The notes beneath the pieces were generated by a model. The model saw only the letters and a list, made by a program, of their open reading frames with translations. It did not search any database and had not been told where the DNA came from. Source: Drosophila persimilis (taxonomy: Eukaryota; Arthropoda; Insecta; Diptera; Drosophilidae). From it: a DNA stretch of 64,000 bases. The DNA is taken from assembly GCF_003286085.1 (NCBI RefSeq), contig NW_020825298.1:13454001-13518000 (forward strand), given 5' to 3'. A program made the position numbers and the translations under genes. Below are positions 24,590 through 35,890 of the stretch, one piece after another. The first letter of the stretch is position 1. Each line of letters starts with the position of its first letter.

Positions 24590-24690
24590 AAATCGATGGA
24601 TAAACGGCTCAGGTGCACCCGTTTAACTAAACCTCTGAATGCCGTATTAAAAAGTTGAAATTTACAATTTGATGTTTTCGACTATGGACA
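24590..24690 (+). repeat. Dispersed repeat family R2, copy 1
   Basis: The segment 'ggataaacggctcaggtgca' with following 'ccgttt' and 'ctctgaatgccgta' recurs at 62,074-62,110 and, inverted, at about 29,765-29,830. It lies in the gap 23,930-26,232, which otherwise holds an 11-bp triplet tandem repeat ('attgggcgtat', 24,538-24,569), two R1 copies and no recognisable gene. Confidence 0.6.
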
Positions 24691-25129
24691 CAGTAAAAAA
24701 ATATTAAAATCTTGGTGCATAACTAAGCCTCCCCTCAGCCCACTTGGTCCTGTTATAGACCATTTCGCATGGGCTTGAGCCTCATCTCTCTGCCCAGACC
24801 GTGGGCACTATTCTGAAGTTTAAGAGTAGTCCCATTCAGTGGCTTGGATCTATTTTGATAAGAATGCTGTTTTGGTTTCAAATATGTCAAAAATGCGCTT
24901 GGTAAAGAGGGACGCGATATACCAGCGTCTACGGTTCCAAGGGCAATGCAGTGGCAGTAGTGGGGAACCGACCCCTCATCATTCTCATCTGGAAGACTTC
25001 TGCAGAAATCATTGTGATATATTGACGGTCAGAAGGGACGTATGCCAATCTACCAACATTTTCCGTTGTGGATCCACGGCTAAAATGATTGCTAATGTAT
25101 CAATATCTGTTAAAAATTCACATTTCGGA

Positions 25130-25500
25130 ATTCCATGTTACTATTATTCAGGCAGGCTCCGTTTTTCATTTACTTTTGCGGATTACGTTTTCAGCCAAAA
25201 CGTTTCGTTTTCGTTTTAAGGTGTTCCATTTTTCACATATTTTTTTTATCGATATGTTACATTTTGAAGTCCGAATTAAATTGGGCGGGAAACAGCTGTG
25301 CTCACCCAGATTTTCTGTTGAGCGCATGTTACAAGCACAGTCTGAGCTGTTACATGCACATTTGTGCTGTTATACGCAAAAATTTATTAATTGCCAACGT
25401 TCCGATAACCAAATCGGAATGCGTCAGCTGCTTACACCAAAACGAAATTTGTTGTTGCTGTGGCCAATTTTTTCCGAGTCAAATTTTAGGTTGGGTTAAA
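25130..25500 (+). repeat. Dispersed repeat family R1, copy C
   Basis: It shares blocks with copy A (16,060-16,170) and, inverted, with copy B (19,180-18,990). It ends about 110 bp before copy D. Copies C and D lie with parts inverted relative to one another ('tcaggcaggctccg' at 25,149 versus 'cggagcctggctga' at 25,764), so the pair may be one element with inverted ends. Confidence 0.65.
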
Positions 25501-25609
25501 ATAAAATTATTTATAAAGAAAGCACAAGTTAAATTACCCTGATATAGGTATCAAGTTTATGTTAATGCATCAATAAGTCATCTATTTTTTTCCTTTTGCA
25601 ATTAAGGTT

Positions 25610-25790
25610 CGTTTTGTTGTATAAAAAGCCGTTTACTTTTCATTTCGTCAACGAAAATGTTTTCGTTTTGAAAACGAAGAAATCTTGCGAAATGGGAAAA
25701 AGAGAGCCCCAATTTATGTGATTTCAAAAGTAAATCGGAAAACTTTTGTGAATGTGAAAAACGGAGCCTGGCTGATTGTGTCATTATCAT
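25610..25790 (+). repeat. Dispersed repeat family R1, copy D
   Basis: It is colinear with 16,170-16,310: 'aagccgtttac', 'tttcgttttgaaaacga', 'aaatcttgcgaaatg', 'ttcaaaagtaaat', 'aaaacttttgtga', then 'ctggctga'. Confidence 0.7.
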
Positions 25791-26232
25791 CAGCTGTTTC
25801 TTATGGATGGTGAATGGTGTCAGAGGGAATAGATGTTTCACATCTGCCTAAAATTCCACCGTACCATGTTCGGCTTGGGCTATAAACAAAATATTTTAAT
25901 TGTCGAAAGGAAGACAGACAGCCAAGCATGTAAAATATCTGGAAACAATTTGGAAAGGAAACACTATATCGTTTGCGAATGTTGCAAAAAACAGAGCATA
26001 AGTTCTAATATAAAGGAAAGCGTTTAAAATTGTATTCCCAAGTTTGCGAAAAACAGAGCATTAATACAATTCCAGCTAAAATTTAATTTTTATAACGTAT
26101 ATAGATGAAATTTTTATTATGTTCCTATTTCATTGATCCAAGTTGCCAGTATGATAAAATGAGCATTAACTGTATCTTTGAAACATAAAGAAGAAACACT
26201 TCTTTAAATATACAAACATATTTTGTATTAAA

Positions 26233-28703
26233 ATGACATTTTCGTTTCGACATAATATTCAGAGAAATGTTCAACCATATTCTTCGATCCTACCGCAATT
26301 ATCGAAACCCATGCTGCGGGTCTTAATTCAAGTTTCCGTGCATTATATAGAGACAAAAAAATCATGTTCCGAAGTGCTGTCCCTTGCAAAGAGCAAACTG
26401 ACAAATGCCGGCCATGAAGTTCCTGGAGACTTTTGCGAGCTCTTTACTATAGTGTTTTTGATGATGCAAATATTTTTGCGCTATCCAAAAGGAGTGGTAA
26501 AGGCTGACGAGCTACGAAAATGCCTAATGGTTGATTTAAGGTATACAAACACATACATATGTATGTATGTACATATGTATGAATTCTTCTATTTACATTC
26601 GAAAGTAATTTATTTGTTTGTTGTTTATTGTAAGTATTTATGTACATATGTATATGTTTATGTGTGTATGAATGTAGATGTTTTCAAATGTAGAAACAAA
26701 CTATGTATTTCTGCACATTGAATCAAAGTGTAGCTGCACTATGATTCTACTTGTTGAGCATACATTTTTTGTAAAGTTAAAGAGAGTAGAGTAAAGTCAA
26801 TAATAGTAATCGTCGAGCAAATTTTTGTGTATTTCAAAGTAATAGTAATACTAATATTTAATTCAAAGAACAACAGTAGCATTGCTGTAAGTTCTATGCT
26901 CTGAGGCTTGCAAATTAGCTATGAATACAGCAAGTTTAGCATTAAGTATAAATAATACAAAATACACAATTGCCAATCAGATAGAGAAGTGGGCAGACTT
27001 TGCACAAGAGAACTACATAATCCCTCACTACGCTGAGTTAGTAAGTAGCCAACAAGCTATTATTTGTACTTGATTGGTAGTTATTAAGATTGGATTGTCG
27101 GCGATTAGTTTATGTAAGGATATACCCAGAGCCTTGTATATTTTTATATTAGAGGACGGTGGAAGATTGAATTATGAAGATGGCAATGACGAGAAGAATC
27201 TAAGAAGAAGTAGCGGGATGTTGCATGAGGGAGCAAAAAGCTGTTTTATGGCGGGGTTTTTCGTTACCACTGCTTACCTACTCGGTTTCGGGTGTGCTGC
27301 TCATCAGGGTCCTCGAATCCTTCTATAAATACAAAGGTGCAGAGACGTAGTACTTTCGGTCCTTTCAATTTCTAGCAACATCTCCACAGCATTTGGCGCT
27401 GCACAAAGTCGTTCCCCTCGCACAAGCGAGATTCGAGACTTTTAGGTCGTAAGATTACAAAAAATAACTACATTGCTACATTGTCATGATTCTGCACGTT
27501 GATGGTCGACTCTATGGCCGTCGTCAAAAGACAATTATTTTTTGTTTTGCATTTTAGCTCGGCTCAGCGCTGAGCAAGGTATTGACGAGCAGACCAAGCC
27601 GAGTAACAGGTCAGAGGCGAAAGATAAACCTTGAAATCGAATTTTTTCCCAATGCTACATCTTGGTATTGTATAGTCTTTGATCACACGTGATGAATCAG
27701 CGAAAATATCTAAATCATTTTAATATTCTGTGCAGCACGGGTATACATACGTCGTATGTAAAAATGCTACCATGAAGGTACTGCATCGTTTACGGCCCTC
27801 TTAAGACTAACAAGAAACCAGCTTAAACCTCTACCGTTATTATAAGTAAAATGAAAGAAATTAGTTTTTGGTAGGGTGAAATTACAGATCCGCTGATTAT
27901 ACGCAATCTGCTTGTTGCACTTTTCTTAGAGCAGACAAATGTATCAGCCATGATTCGGTATTCGCAAAAAGTTGCGAATACGATTTTTTAATTTTCATAC
28001 GACTTCAGATTTGTGTGCACCGGGAGCGTGGCAAAATTTAGCAACAAACTTGATTCAGTATGATATTTCAGGAGTATTGCAGGGTACAAAATTTGGTTGA
28101 GAACTAGGCGTCAGGCAAGACCAATAATTTTCGTGTGCCGATAAAAAAAGGGTTTCGGAATTCTGAAATTGAATTCGAATATAAGCTAGATTGGCCGTTT
28201 CAGCCACTTAAAAACATGATACATGATGCATGATACATCGTGCTGGTGAACGCGCCCCGCCCATTTCCCTGGAACTTTGACAAAATAAAACCCGACAATT
28301 ATAAAAATTAAATCCAATTCAAATTTCTTTACAGGTTTTCGGAAGAATGCGTTGAAGATATCTGCACAGTTATTTTCCATCATCGAGAGATACTTAGTAA
28401 AAATTACTCGGATACCAAATTAGATCGTGTTAAAATGTTAAACGTGAAGTGGAGGATCAACATTTCTTTGACTTTAAGGTATGAATATAATTAATTTGGG
28501 ATATTCAAATAAATTGGTGATATTTCTTCGTATTATTTAGTACTATCCAAGATAAAACGACCGTAGTACTGCACTTCAAGCTCCCGAGTGGAGATTTTCG
28601 AACTCTGGAGTTACCACTGTCCACGTTTCAACGATTGCGTTACAGTATTACTTTATTACTCAATGATCTGCAGCATTTGCAAAGTCGATCAATCTTAAAA
28701 TAA
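26233..28703 (+). CDS. COMM-domain protein, COMMD5-like
   Basis: Three exons: 26233-26540, 28335-28478 and 28541-28703, phases closing, giving 204 aa. The N-terminal half is helical (SEVLSLAKSKLTNAGHEVPG, RYPKGVVKADELRKCL). The C-terminal COMM domain starts at WRINISLTLS and runs through VVLHFKLPSGDFRTLELPLS to FQRLRYSITLLLNDLQHLQ, with the invariant Trp, the Leu-rich strands and the final helix. COMMD proteins form a hetero-decamer that joins CCDC22/CCDC93 in the Commander complex for endosomal recycling. The FQ-LRYS end resembles COMMD5 most, but assignment among paralogues is by eye. The 1.8-kb first intron holds a (TATG)n tract and unclassified repeat-like DNA. Confidence 0.8.
26551..26580. 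repeat. (TATG)n / palindromic ACATATGTAT microsatellite
   Basis: A short TATG tract occurs just inside COMMD5-like intron 1. Similar 'catacatatgtatgta' tracts recur near 44,100, 46,870 and 46,935. Confidence 0.7.
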
Positions 28704-28799
28704 TATAGAAGTAAATATGTTTATTGACACTATTAAGGTATCAGCAGTTTCCCTGACTTTTTTTCTGTTCCAACACTCTCCATATTTAACAAAACAGGT

Positions 28800-29068
28800 C
28801 AGGATTGAAACTTCAGGTAATTGGACCCCCAAAGGTATACTTATATTGCTATCCTACTCCACCAGATTTGAGTGCCAATCAAGATTAAAAGTGCTTAAGA
28901 CGTGATAAATCCTAAGTGTGTCAACACTTTTGTTACCCTTATTTTAGACATTTTTTTTGTTTAAATTTTTTTACTTAATATTGCAATAAAATTACGCTTA
29001 TTAAAATGAGCCAATCTTATGGAAAATTCATATATTTGTGCCAACATTCAACTCCGACACTGTATTTG
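28800..29068 (-). mobile_element. Tc1-like transposon end
   Basis: Read on the minus strand from 29,065, the sequence starts TA-CAGTGTCGGAGTTGAATG. This closely resembles TA-CAGTGCCGGACTTAAATG at 39,480. A TA followed by CAGT is the terminal signature of Tc1-type inverted repeats. The partner end was not found and no transposase frame is visible. Confidence 0.4.
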
Positions 29069-31039
29069 TAAATTTGGGTACGACGCGCACCTCTGAATAA
29101 AAGTAAAATTCCTTTGGATCCTCTGCTACACCTTGAGCTAGCCAGCAAATGCAATTTTGGAAAGGGTTGGCTTATTTGAGTGCAGTTTGGTCGTTTATCC
29201 GAAGATTTCCCCTTACAGGTGTAAATAAACTGTAATACAAAGAAAATTTCAGTCGTGGTTCATATCAGAAAAATTAGGTTTGATATTTAATAAAAAAATA
29301 CACATTTTTTGTACCTATTGTACCTATTAGAACAGCCAAACGTTTTCTACGAAAGCTTTCAGCACTTGGAAATGTGATGACAAGCAAGTAGGTTGTATAT
29401 TTTCAGAACGCTCCCATTACGCCTTTAATGAAATTATCACATTCCGCTTCATACATTTTCTGTTACTTTAAAAAGGTGTTTGGGTGCTCTCTATTTTTTC
29501 GGGTAGAGGCTGAGATTACACTATGCAACACCACATTTACGCTGTAAGCGACTTTTTGTGATAGGTTTGGGCCTTGAAAATGTTTAATAATATATTTTGT
29601 AATGAACTTTTCAATTCTGAAAAGTTAATGGTTGCAGCTGTTCATTCTACCCGAACACTTCGTAGCTTAAGCTTACCGTCTCTACAATATTAAGCTTTCA
29701 AATTAAAAATGATTAATTTTTTGCGGTATATTTTTCCAAAATGTTAACTTAAGACTCGGAAGAAAACGGCAAAATGCGTCATTCAGAGGTTTGGTCAAAC
29801 GGCTGCATCTTAGCCGTGTCTCAATTAATGCAGCTATACCAGAAAAATACAAACTCCAAAGGAATACATTTATTTCGGGAAAGTTTTTCAAGTTTTTAAT
29901 ATCAAAATTTGTCTAAAAATACAACCAATAATTTTCAATTTTTAATTTGAAAACTTAATATTTTCTATACGTTAACCTTAAGTTATAAGGTGTTCCGCTC
30001 AGATCTATAGCTACATTTGGCAGCTTTGAAGAATTGCAAAGTTCAATATAACCAGATTTCAGATACTTAAGTTATGTCAAAAAAAAAAAATACCTTTAAA
30101 CAATTTCAAGATTTAAAAAATTCTTAAAAAATAAAATAAACCCTATGCACAAATAGCTTAAACATTTTTTAAGCCACAAATCTATCAAATAAAAGTGTCT
30201 TTAGTTCACAGCGGAAATGTCGCGTTGAGTAGTGTAATGGGTCCGGAGGATCAACGCGGCTCCGCGAGCGCGAGTGGAAGGGATTACGGAGATTCAAGTG
30301 AGCTCCGAGACAGAATGTATTCAATACAAATGTGAAAGTAGACGTATCGTTTGCTCTACATCACACGTAATGCTTACCAAAATGGACGTTAGCCCTGCGG
30401 CTAGCCTAGCTTGCCACTGATCAGGACTGTTCCGATTCGTTTCAGCGACGCTGCTTTTTTGATTTGCTCTGATCAGCTGTTGTGCCTTATAATTTGGCCC
30501 GTCGGTGCTTTTCCGCCCTATTATATGAATGTAAACCAGGTGTCGGTAGGGCCCTATCCTTTGTGACATTTCGCCAGTTCAGAATCTATCAGAAAATCCC
30601 ATTAGGATTTAATTTAACAATTCATTAATATTATTTATATAGAACACACAAAACAGTGTGACCATGGAGCATGTACAGCTGGTCACACTTACCGCTTGCG
30701 TAAAATATGACAAATTCAAAACCAATTTACTAAGCTTATAAAACGTTAAATTGCATTAATATTTTGCATATTTATATTTGTTAAATATAACATATATTTG
30801 GGTCGGAAGGGATCCTTAAAATCTAACGTGAGCACCCCAGATATTTTCCCAAAAAATGCATAATAGAGTGACCCTTTTTCAACAAAGATACCGTTTTTGG
30901 ACATCACTAGCAACCCGTAAAAAAACCTGTTACAACCCCCTTTACCCAGTAACACCCCTTGGTATCTTATCCTGTAAAAACATCCTTTTAATTGAAAAAA
31001 AGATAGGCATATGTAAAGATACAAAAATCATATTTAAAA
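29069..31039. other. Intergenic between COMMD5-like and TBC1D16-like genes
   Basis: No gene is recognised. It contains an inverted R2 copy (about 29,750-29,850), AT-rich low-complexity DNA and a more GC-rich stretch at 30,190-30,590 with LTR-like character but no identifiable element. Confidence 0.45.
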
Positions 31040-33233
31040 ATGCCAATAGGAAGTATAATAAAAAAAGCATCCAGCTTTATACTCGGTGAAGAAATAATTG
31101 ATAAAAAAATCGATATTTCTTACGAAGACAACGAAATTCTATTTTGCAAGAACAATGTATGCATTCATCCGCCAACAATCGCACGTCATGAATTTGATAT
31201 ATTGCACAACCCAGGTTATTTAACATGCACTACAAAAACATTCGTTGATCAGTATAACTGTGCTAAAAGACCTACTCTTCTTCTCACATGGATTCCAAAC
31301 TCTTCCCTATGTAAATATACGACTTCGTCTAAGGCAGATTCCAGCGAAAGTTTCAGTCCCATGCGAAAGAGTGCTGATTTAACCAATAAACAGTGTTTTT
31401 TAGCGGTGTCGCAAACGGGTAATGAAAGCGTCATCCGAGAGGAAGATGATGAGGCGTCGGAAATGCAAGAACTAAAGAATGAGCTACAGCCCCTGCTCGG
31501 CGGACAAACTGCATCAATAGATGATTTAACAGCGCTCCTAAAGAATAACCCAATAACTTCGGTGAATATAACCATTTCGAATCCGCAGATCGAAAACACC
31601 AATATTTCGCAATCATTCAACTGTATAACGATAAGGACAGACGAAGACAACACCAGTGACTGCTTCATAGGACCCAGGGGCCATTTGAACTCCGTTGGCC
31701 AGACATCTGATGACAACAACCCAAAGTGGATGACCCCTGAACTACTTGCCTTTAAGCACAACTTAGAGTTCCCAGATAGTGAAAACACGATGGCCGCCGC
31801 CCGCCGAAATACCGCACTAAAGTGTCGTCATTTTTCCGTCGATTTAAGTCAAATGAGATCACTACGCCTCTTTTTCAATGACAACAACTGCACATCGGGT
31901 CAGCTGGTGATTGCGTCTCGAGAATCGCAGTATAAGATACTCCATTTCCATTATGGTGGTTTGGATCACTTGGCCCAGGTGCTCCATCAGTGGCATTGTT
32001 TTCTGCACAACATCACTTTGGACAATTTCCCAGAAAAATTCGATCTGCCATACAGGCATTTTATGGTCTGTCGACCTGAAGTCAAGAAATCAGAAATGCA
32101 TCCCGATGAGGGCGACGTTAAGAAAATAACTACGAACTTTTTCTATGGCACATTGTTAAACGAAAAAGGACAGATCGAAGATGATTTGCTTCTTCGCAAA
32201 TGTGTATTTTTTGGTGGCCTTGAAAAGAGCCTGCGAAAAACGGTATGGCCATTTTTATTAAAGTGCTATTCCTTTTCGTCGACATTTGAAGATCGAGCAG
32301 TCCTTATGGACATTAAGCGACAGGAGTACGACGAAATTACACGAAGGCGCCTATACTCAATGTCTCCAGAGCAACAAGTACACTTTTGGAAAACCGTACA
32401 GTGTGTTGTTGAAAAGGATGTTGTGCGTACGGACCGCACCAACCCCTTTTTCTGCGGTGACGATAATCCCAATACCGAGGTTATGAAAAACATTCTGCTC
32501 AACTTTGCTATTTATAATGCTGGGTTGTCCTATTCCCAGGTTCGTAGTTCAATTTGAAGACGTGCCAGTCTATTTACACACAAACATTTACTATTCAATT
32601 CGCTTTCAGGGTATGAGTGATTTACTAGCGCCTATATTATGCGAGGTGCAAAATGAGTCTGAAACATTTTGGTGTTTCGTAGGATTAATGCAACGTGCTT
32701 TTTTTGTGTGCACTCCCACAGACAGTGACGTCGACCATAATCTTAGTTATCTGCGAGAGCTAATAAGGCTAATGTTGCCGCGTTTTTATGAACATTTGGA
32801 ACATCAGAACGATTCTATGGAGCTCTTATTTTGTCACCGATGGCTTTTGCTTTGTTTCAAGCGAGAGTTTACCGAAGCTGTCGTAATTCGTATGTGGGAG
32901 GCCTGTTGGTCAAACTATTTGACTGACTACTTTCATCTATTTCTTTGCTTGGCCATCATAGCTGTCTATGCAGATGACGTGATAGCTCAAGGATTACGCG
33001 CGGACGAAATGCTATTGCACTTCAGCTCCCTGGCCATGTATATGGATGGACAGCTGATTCTTCGAAAAGCTCGTGGTCTACTACACCAATACCGTCAAAT
33101 ACCCAAAATTCCGTGTACGTTAAGTGGCCTTTGTAAGCGATGTGGACCTGGTATGTGGGACTCTGAGCATCGACCTGCACTTGAGTGTGTGGGGCATAGT
33201 GATGACGAGAAATGTTCTCTTTCGATTGACTAG
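31040..33233 (+). CDS. TBC1 domain RabGAP, TBC1D16-like
   Basis: Two exons: 31040-32539 and 32610-33233, giving 707 aa. The N-terminus (MPIGSIIKKASSFILGEE, then NNVCIHPP and HNPGYLTCT) matches TBC1D16. A middle region rich in Ser, Asp and Glu is followed by the TBC domain from about residue 395 (GLEKSLRKTVWPFLLKCYSF). The Arg finger lies in EKDVVRTDRTNPFF (about residue 460). The Gln finger lies in YSQGMSDLLAP and is split exactly by the 70-bp intron (YSQ|GMSD). TBC1D16 family members accelerate GTP hydrolysis by Rab proteins (Rab4/Rab5 in mammals) on endosomes. Both catalytic fingers are present, so it should be active. A first ATG with good family agreement fixes the start. Confidence 0.93.
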
Positions 33234-33300
33234 CTGATTGCCAATTCCATTAATTTACAAAATATTTGCATATTGATGGATTTTTCATTTTCAATACCAG

Positions 33301-33561
33301 TAATGGTCGTATTCCACTACACTTCAGGACTAATCTACTCTGAAAAACTGACGACGATACATTAGTGTTGTTAGGTTGGATTGGCCAATTTGTTATTTCA
33401 GAGTAAGCATTTATATTTTATCTGATGCCGCGCTGCCACCAGATTGACTACAAAAATAACCTAAAGTATATATTTCTCTGCTTGCTTCACGCTTTTCGCC
33501 ATGTGGTTTTTGTATCTGGGCTGACTGCTTTAACTTCAAGTGTAGTGGTATTCGACCATTA
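33301..33561. mobile_element. 261-bp MITE with ~26-bp terminal inverted repeats (copy 1)
   Basis: The left end 'taatggtcgtattccactac' (from 33,301) is the inverse of the right end 'gtagtggtattcgaccatta' (to 33,561), with two mismatches. The repeat extends into 'actt' on both sides. The interior has no ORF. A second member with the same termini lies at 44,547-44,756. Confidence 0.8.
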
Positions 33562-33825
33562 GCATTGCATGTACCCAGATTGGCGGATACACACTATTAT
33601 TAATATTAGCATTCATTAAATTTTACTTTATTTTAAGCTTGAAAACAAACGGTTTTTCTTTAAAAGTTCTAGCCATGACTAATTTATGTTTGGAAAGCAA
33701 AGTAAAAAGCATCTACGACCCCACAAATTATATTCTTACCAACTACTTATATTATTATTAAAACTGTAATAAGAACGATCGACCAAAAATTAAGTCGTAA
33801 GAAAACCCTTTGCTTAAAATATAAA

Positions 33826-34281
33826 TTAATGAAACCTGCATTCAAATAACTCACAAGGCCTTGGTCCAAATAAAATTACTATTTCATGTTGCTCCTCTAC
33901 AGAAGATCGGAAATAGAGTGATGAGAATACGTTTTTTCTATGAAAATACCCCAAGTACCTTTCACATTTCTGTTTATATGACTCAATAAGACCATGATTT
34001 TCGTTCTTGATGTCTCAAATATGGCTAAGGTGTGTTAATTTCCCAATAAGAGGTTCACCGATCAAATTATGTTGGCTTAAAAAAAGTTCTATTATTATTC
34101 CGTGATTTGAGAAAGAACGCTGGTAGGCTATTATCAGGGGACTTGTTTTGCGGTCGTTCATTCCCATTGAAGCTACATATATACTACAGTGCCACGATCT
34201 ACCGTGATATAAAGAAAATATATGTGGCGAAGTCTGTTTCATTGGGGTTTTCATAGAGATTTTTTGTTTTCTACAATTCAT
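33826..34281 (-). pseudogene. Ankyrin-like ORF relic interrupted by one in-frame TGA
   Basis: The minus-strand frame from 34,281 reads MNCRKQKISMKTPMKQ, then an ankyrin-like stretch (TSPLIIAYQ followed by IIIELFLSQHNLIG). It meets a TGA at 34,015-34,017. The same frame continues for 62 codons with protein-like sequence (ENHGLIESYKQKCERYLGYF, RSSVEEQHEIVILFGPRP) to a TAA at 33,826-33,828. One stop in about 150 codons of good frame suggests a young pseudogene, a sequencing error or stop-codon readthrough. No start exon was identified. The ankyrin assignment is tentative. Confidence 0.4.
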
Positions 34282-35073
34282 TATACCAAGTTGTACCGCA
34301 AACTTTTTTTTACCACTACGAAAAATTGAACAATTAAGAAATAAAAAGTATATTTATGTTCACATATTATTATAGTCCACCCATTTATGTACTGTATGTC
34401 TGTTGTAATGAATACAAAATGTGGAACTTGGTCTCAACACATTGCTTAAATGCTTATGTTATAAAAATGTGTGTTTGTTAAAATTGTTATAAAATATGAA
34501 CGTATTTAAAGTTATGTTCGCAAGATATCGACAGAAGAAATAAAGTGCTAAAGGCGTACAAATAGGTCTTATATTAAATCTGTGATGGTTGATTGAAAGA
34601 GGGTCGCCTTTTATTTCTTTACTTTTGGAAAGGGTTTTAGGAAATTATAGTCATATCCGTGATCAGTATGGCACGTTGCTCAAGACAAGAGTTATCTCAT
34701 AGTTTCCTTTAAAAATTAAGTTACATTGGAAAAGAAATAATTTTTTGATGTTTGGCGGAACAGTCTACTGCCGGTAGAGGGTAGCCCGTCTTTTGGTCTC
34801 AAATCAAATGCCGCAGGATATACCCATATATTTACAATTTTGACCGGCGAGCGAGAATAACTTGAGGAAATGTCTTAAAAATGGGAGAAATCTTTGGCCT
34901 CAATGAAACTTCATGACTTTCCGCATTGAATAGTTGTGTCAAACTACACCACAGTGGAAAGAAGTGAACGCCGTCTTGTAAGATATCCTGACTGTAAATT
35001 TGTATATGACAGACAAAGTTTAATAGAATATATTAAAGAAAGGGTAGAATGATAAAATCCATAAAAAGGGTAA

Positions 35074-35243
35074 TTTATAAAGTGGATAAACTTTTAGATC
35101 AATATGAGACTACCATGCAGTCAGTAGTCTAGAAGTACTTTGAATGTTTTTTTTTTACGATTTATAAAGTGGATAAACTTTTAGATCAATATGAGACTAC
35201 CATGCAGTAGTCTAGAAGTACTTTGAATGTTTTTTTTTTACGA
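35074..35243 (+). repeat. Recent tandem duplication, 87 + 83 bp
   Basis: 35,074-35,160 is repeated immediately at 35,161-35,243. The only difference I see is a 4-bp indel (CAGTCAGTAG versus CAGTAG). Both copies end in a T10 run followed by 'acga'. Near identity indicates a recent event or an assembly artefact. Confidence 0.92.
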
Positions 35244-35379
35244 TAAACTCTATTGTATTTTTGTTATTCAATTAAATGTAGTCAGCAGACCCTTGGAGAA
35301 GTTATTGTAAATTTAGTTTGATGTTTTAACGCACAGGTGAAAGCATCTCCAAACGCATCAAATAGGCATATATACATGC

Positions 35380-35560
35380 AATTTTGAGATATTTAAGATG
35401 ACCCGAGTCGATATAACTATGTCCGTCTGTTTCTTTGCGAACGTAACCTTTCTTAACGAAATTTTCCGTAGTCCTTTTTGTTGGAGTGGGACTGATAAGT
35501 AAGATTTGGCCCATATACATATATAGCTGCCATAGGCTGGTAAAACGTCAACGTCCCTAA
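35380..35560 (+). mobile_element. INE-1-like fragment
   Basis: It starts 'gacccgagtcgatataacta' then 'tgtccgtctgt', the same opening seen at 20,430, and is then degenerate. Confidence 0.45.
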
Positions 35561-35890
35561 GATACTTTTCTTACTGATTTCTAGTTTAAAATATATATTT
35601 CTTCCCATATCTACATATGTATACTTATTTCTTATGAAGCAGTAAACTGTTTGTAAGCTGATTTTCTTAGACCGGCTGATTCTTGACACACTTAATATTT
35701 TTGTCCCCTCGTGATCAAGGCAAATGTAAAGCTCACTCTAATATTAGCTAAAATGCAAAGTCCGATAAACAAAAGGAACAGTCAGATTTGTATACAAAAT
35801 AATACTAGCTTTATTTAATAAAATCGTGCCTTTTTGATTATATTACAACTTAGCGTTAGCATTGTTATTGAGCATCGATAACTAACCAAT

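Larger units (their letters stand above)
34282..35890. other. Intergenic upstream of the relic, downstream of TFIIB
   Basis: It holds a tandem duplication (35,074-35,243), an INE-1-like piece (35,380-35,560) and short protein-like frames near 34,600-34,690 with no splice support. No gene is called. Confidence 0.4.

Noticed and set aside
26541..28334. An additional gene inside the COMMD5-like intron (84-codon ORF at 27,074)
   Set aside because: No recognisable domain; the stretch looks like degenerate repeat or LTR-like DNA.
31249..32502. Minus-strand ORFs of 60-179 codons over the TBC1D16-like gene
   Set aside because: Antisense shadows of a certain coding exon.
32540..32609. A frameshift or broken gene in TBC1D16-like, suggested by the ORF change near 32,540
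   Set aside because: A 70-bp intron splits YSQ|GMSD cleanly and restores the catalytic motif.
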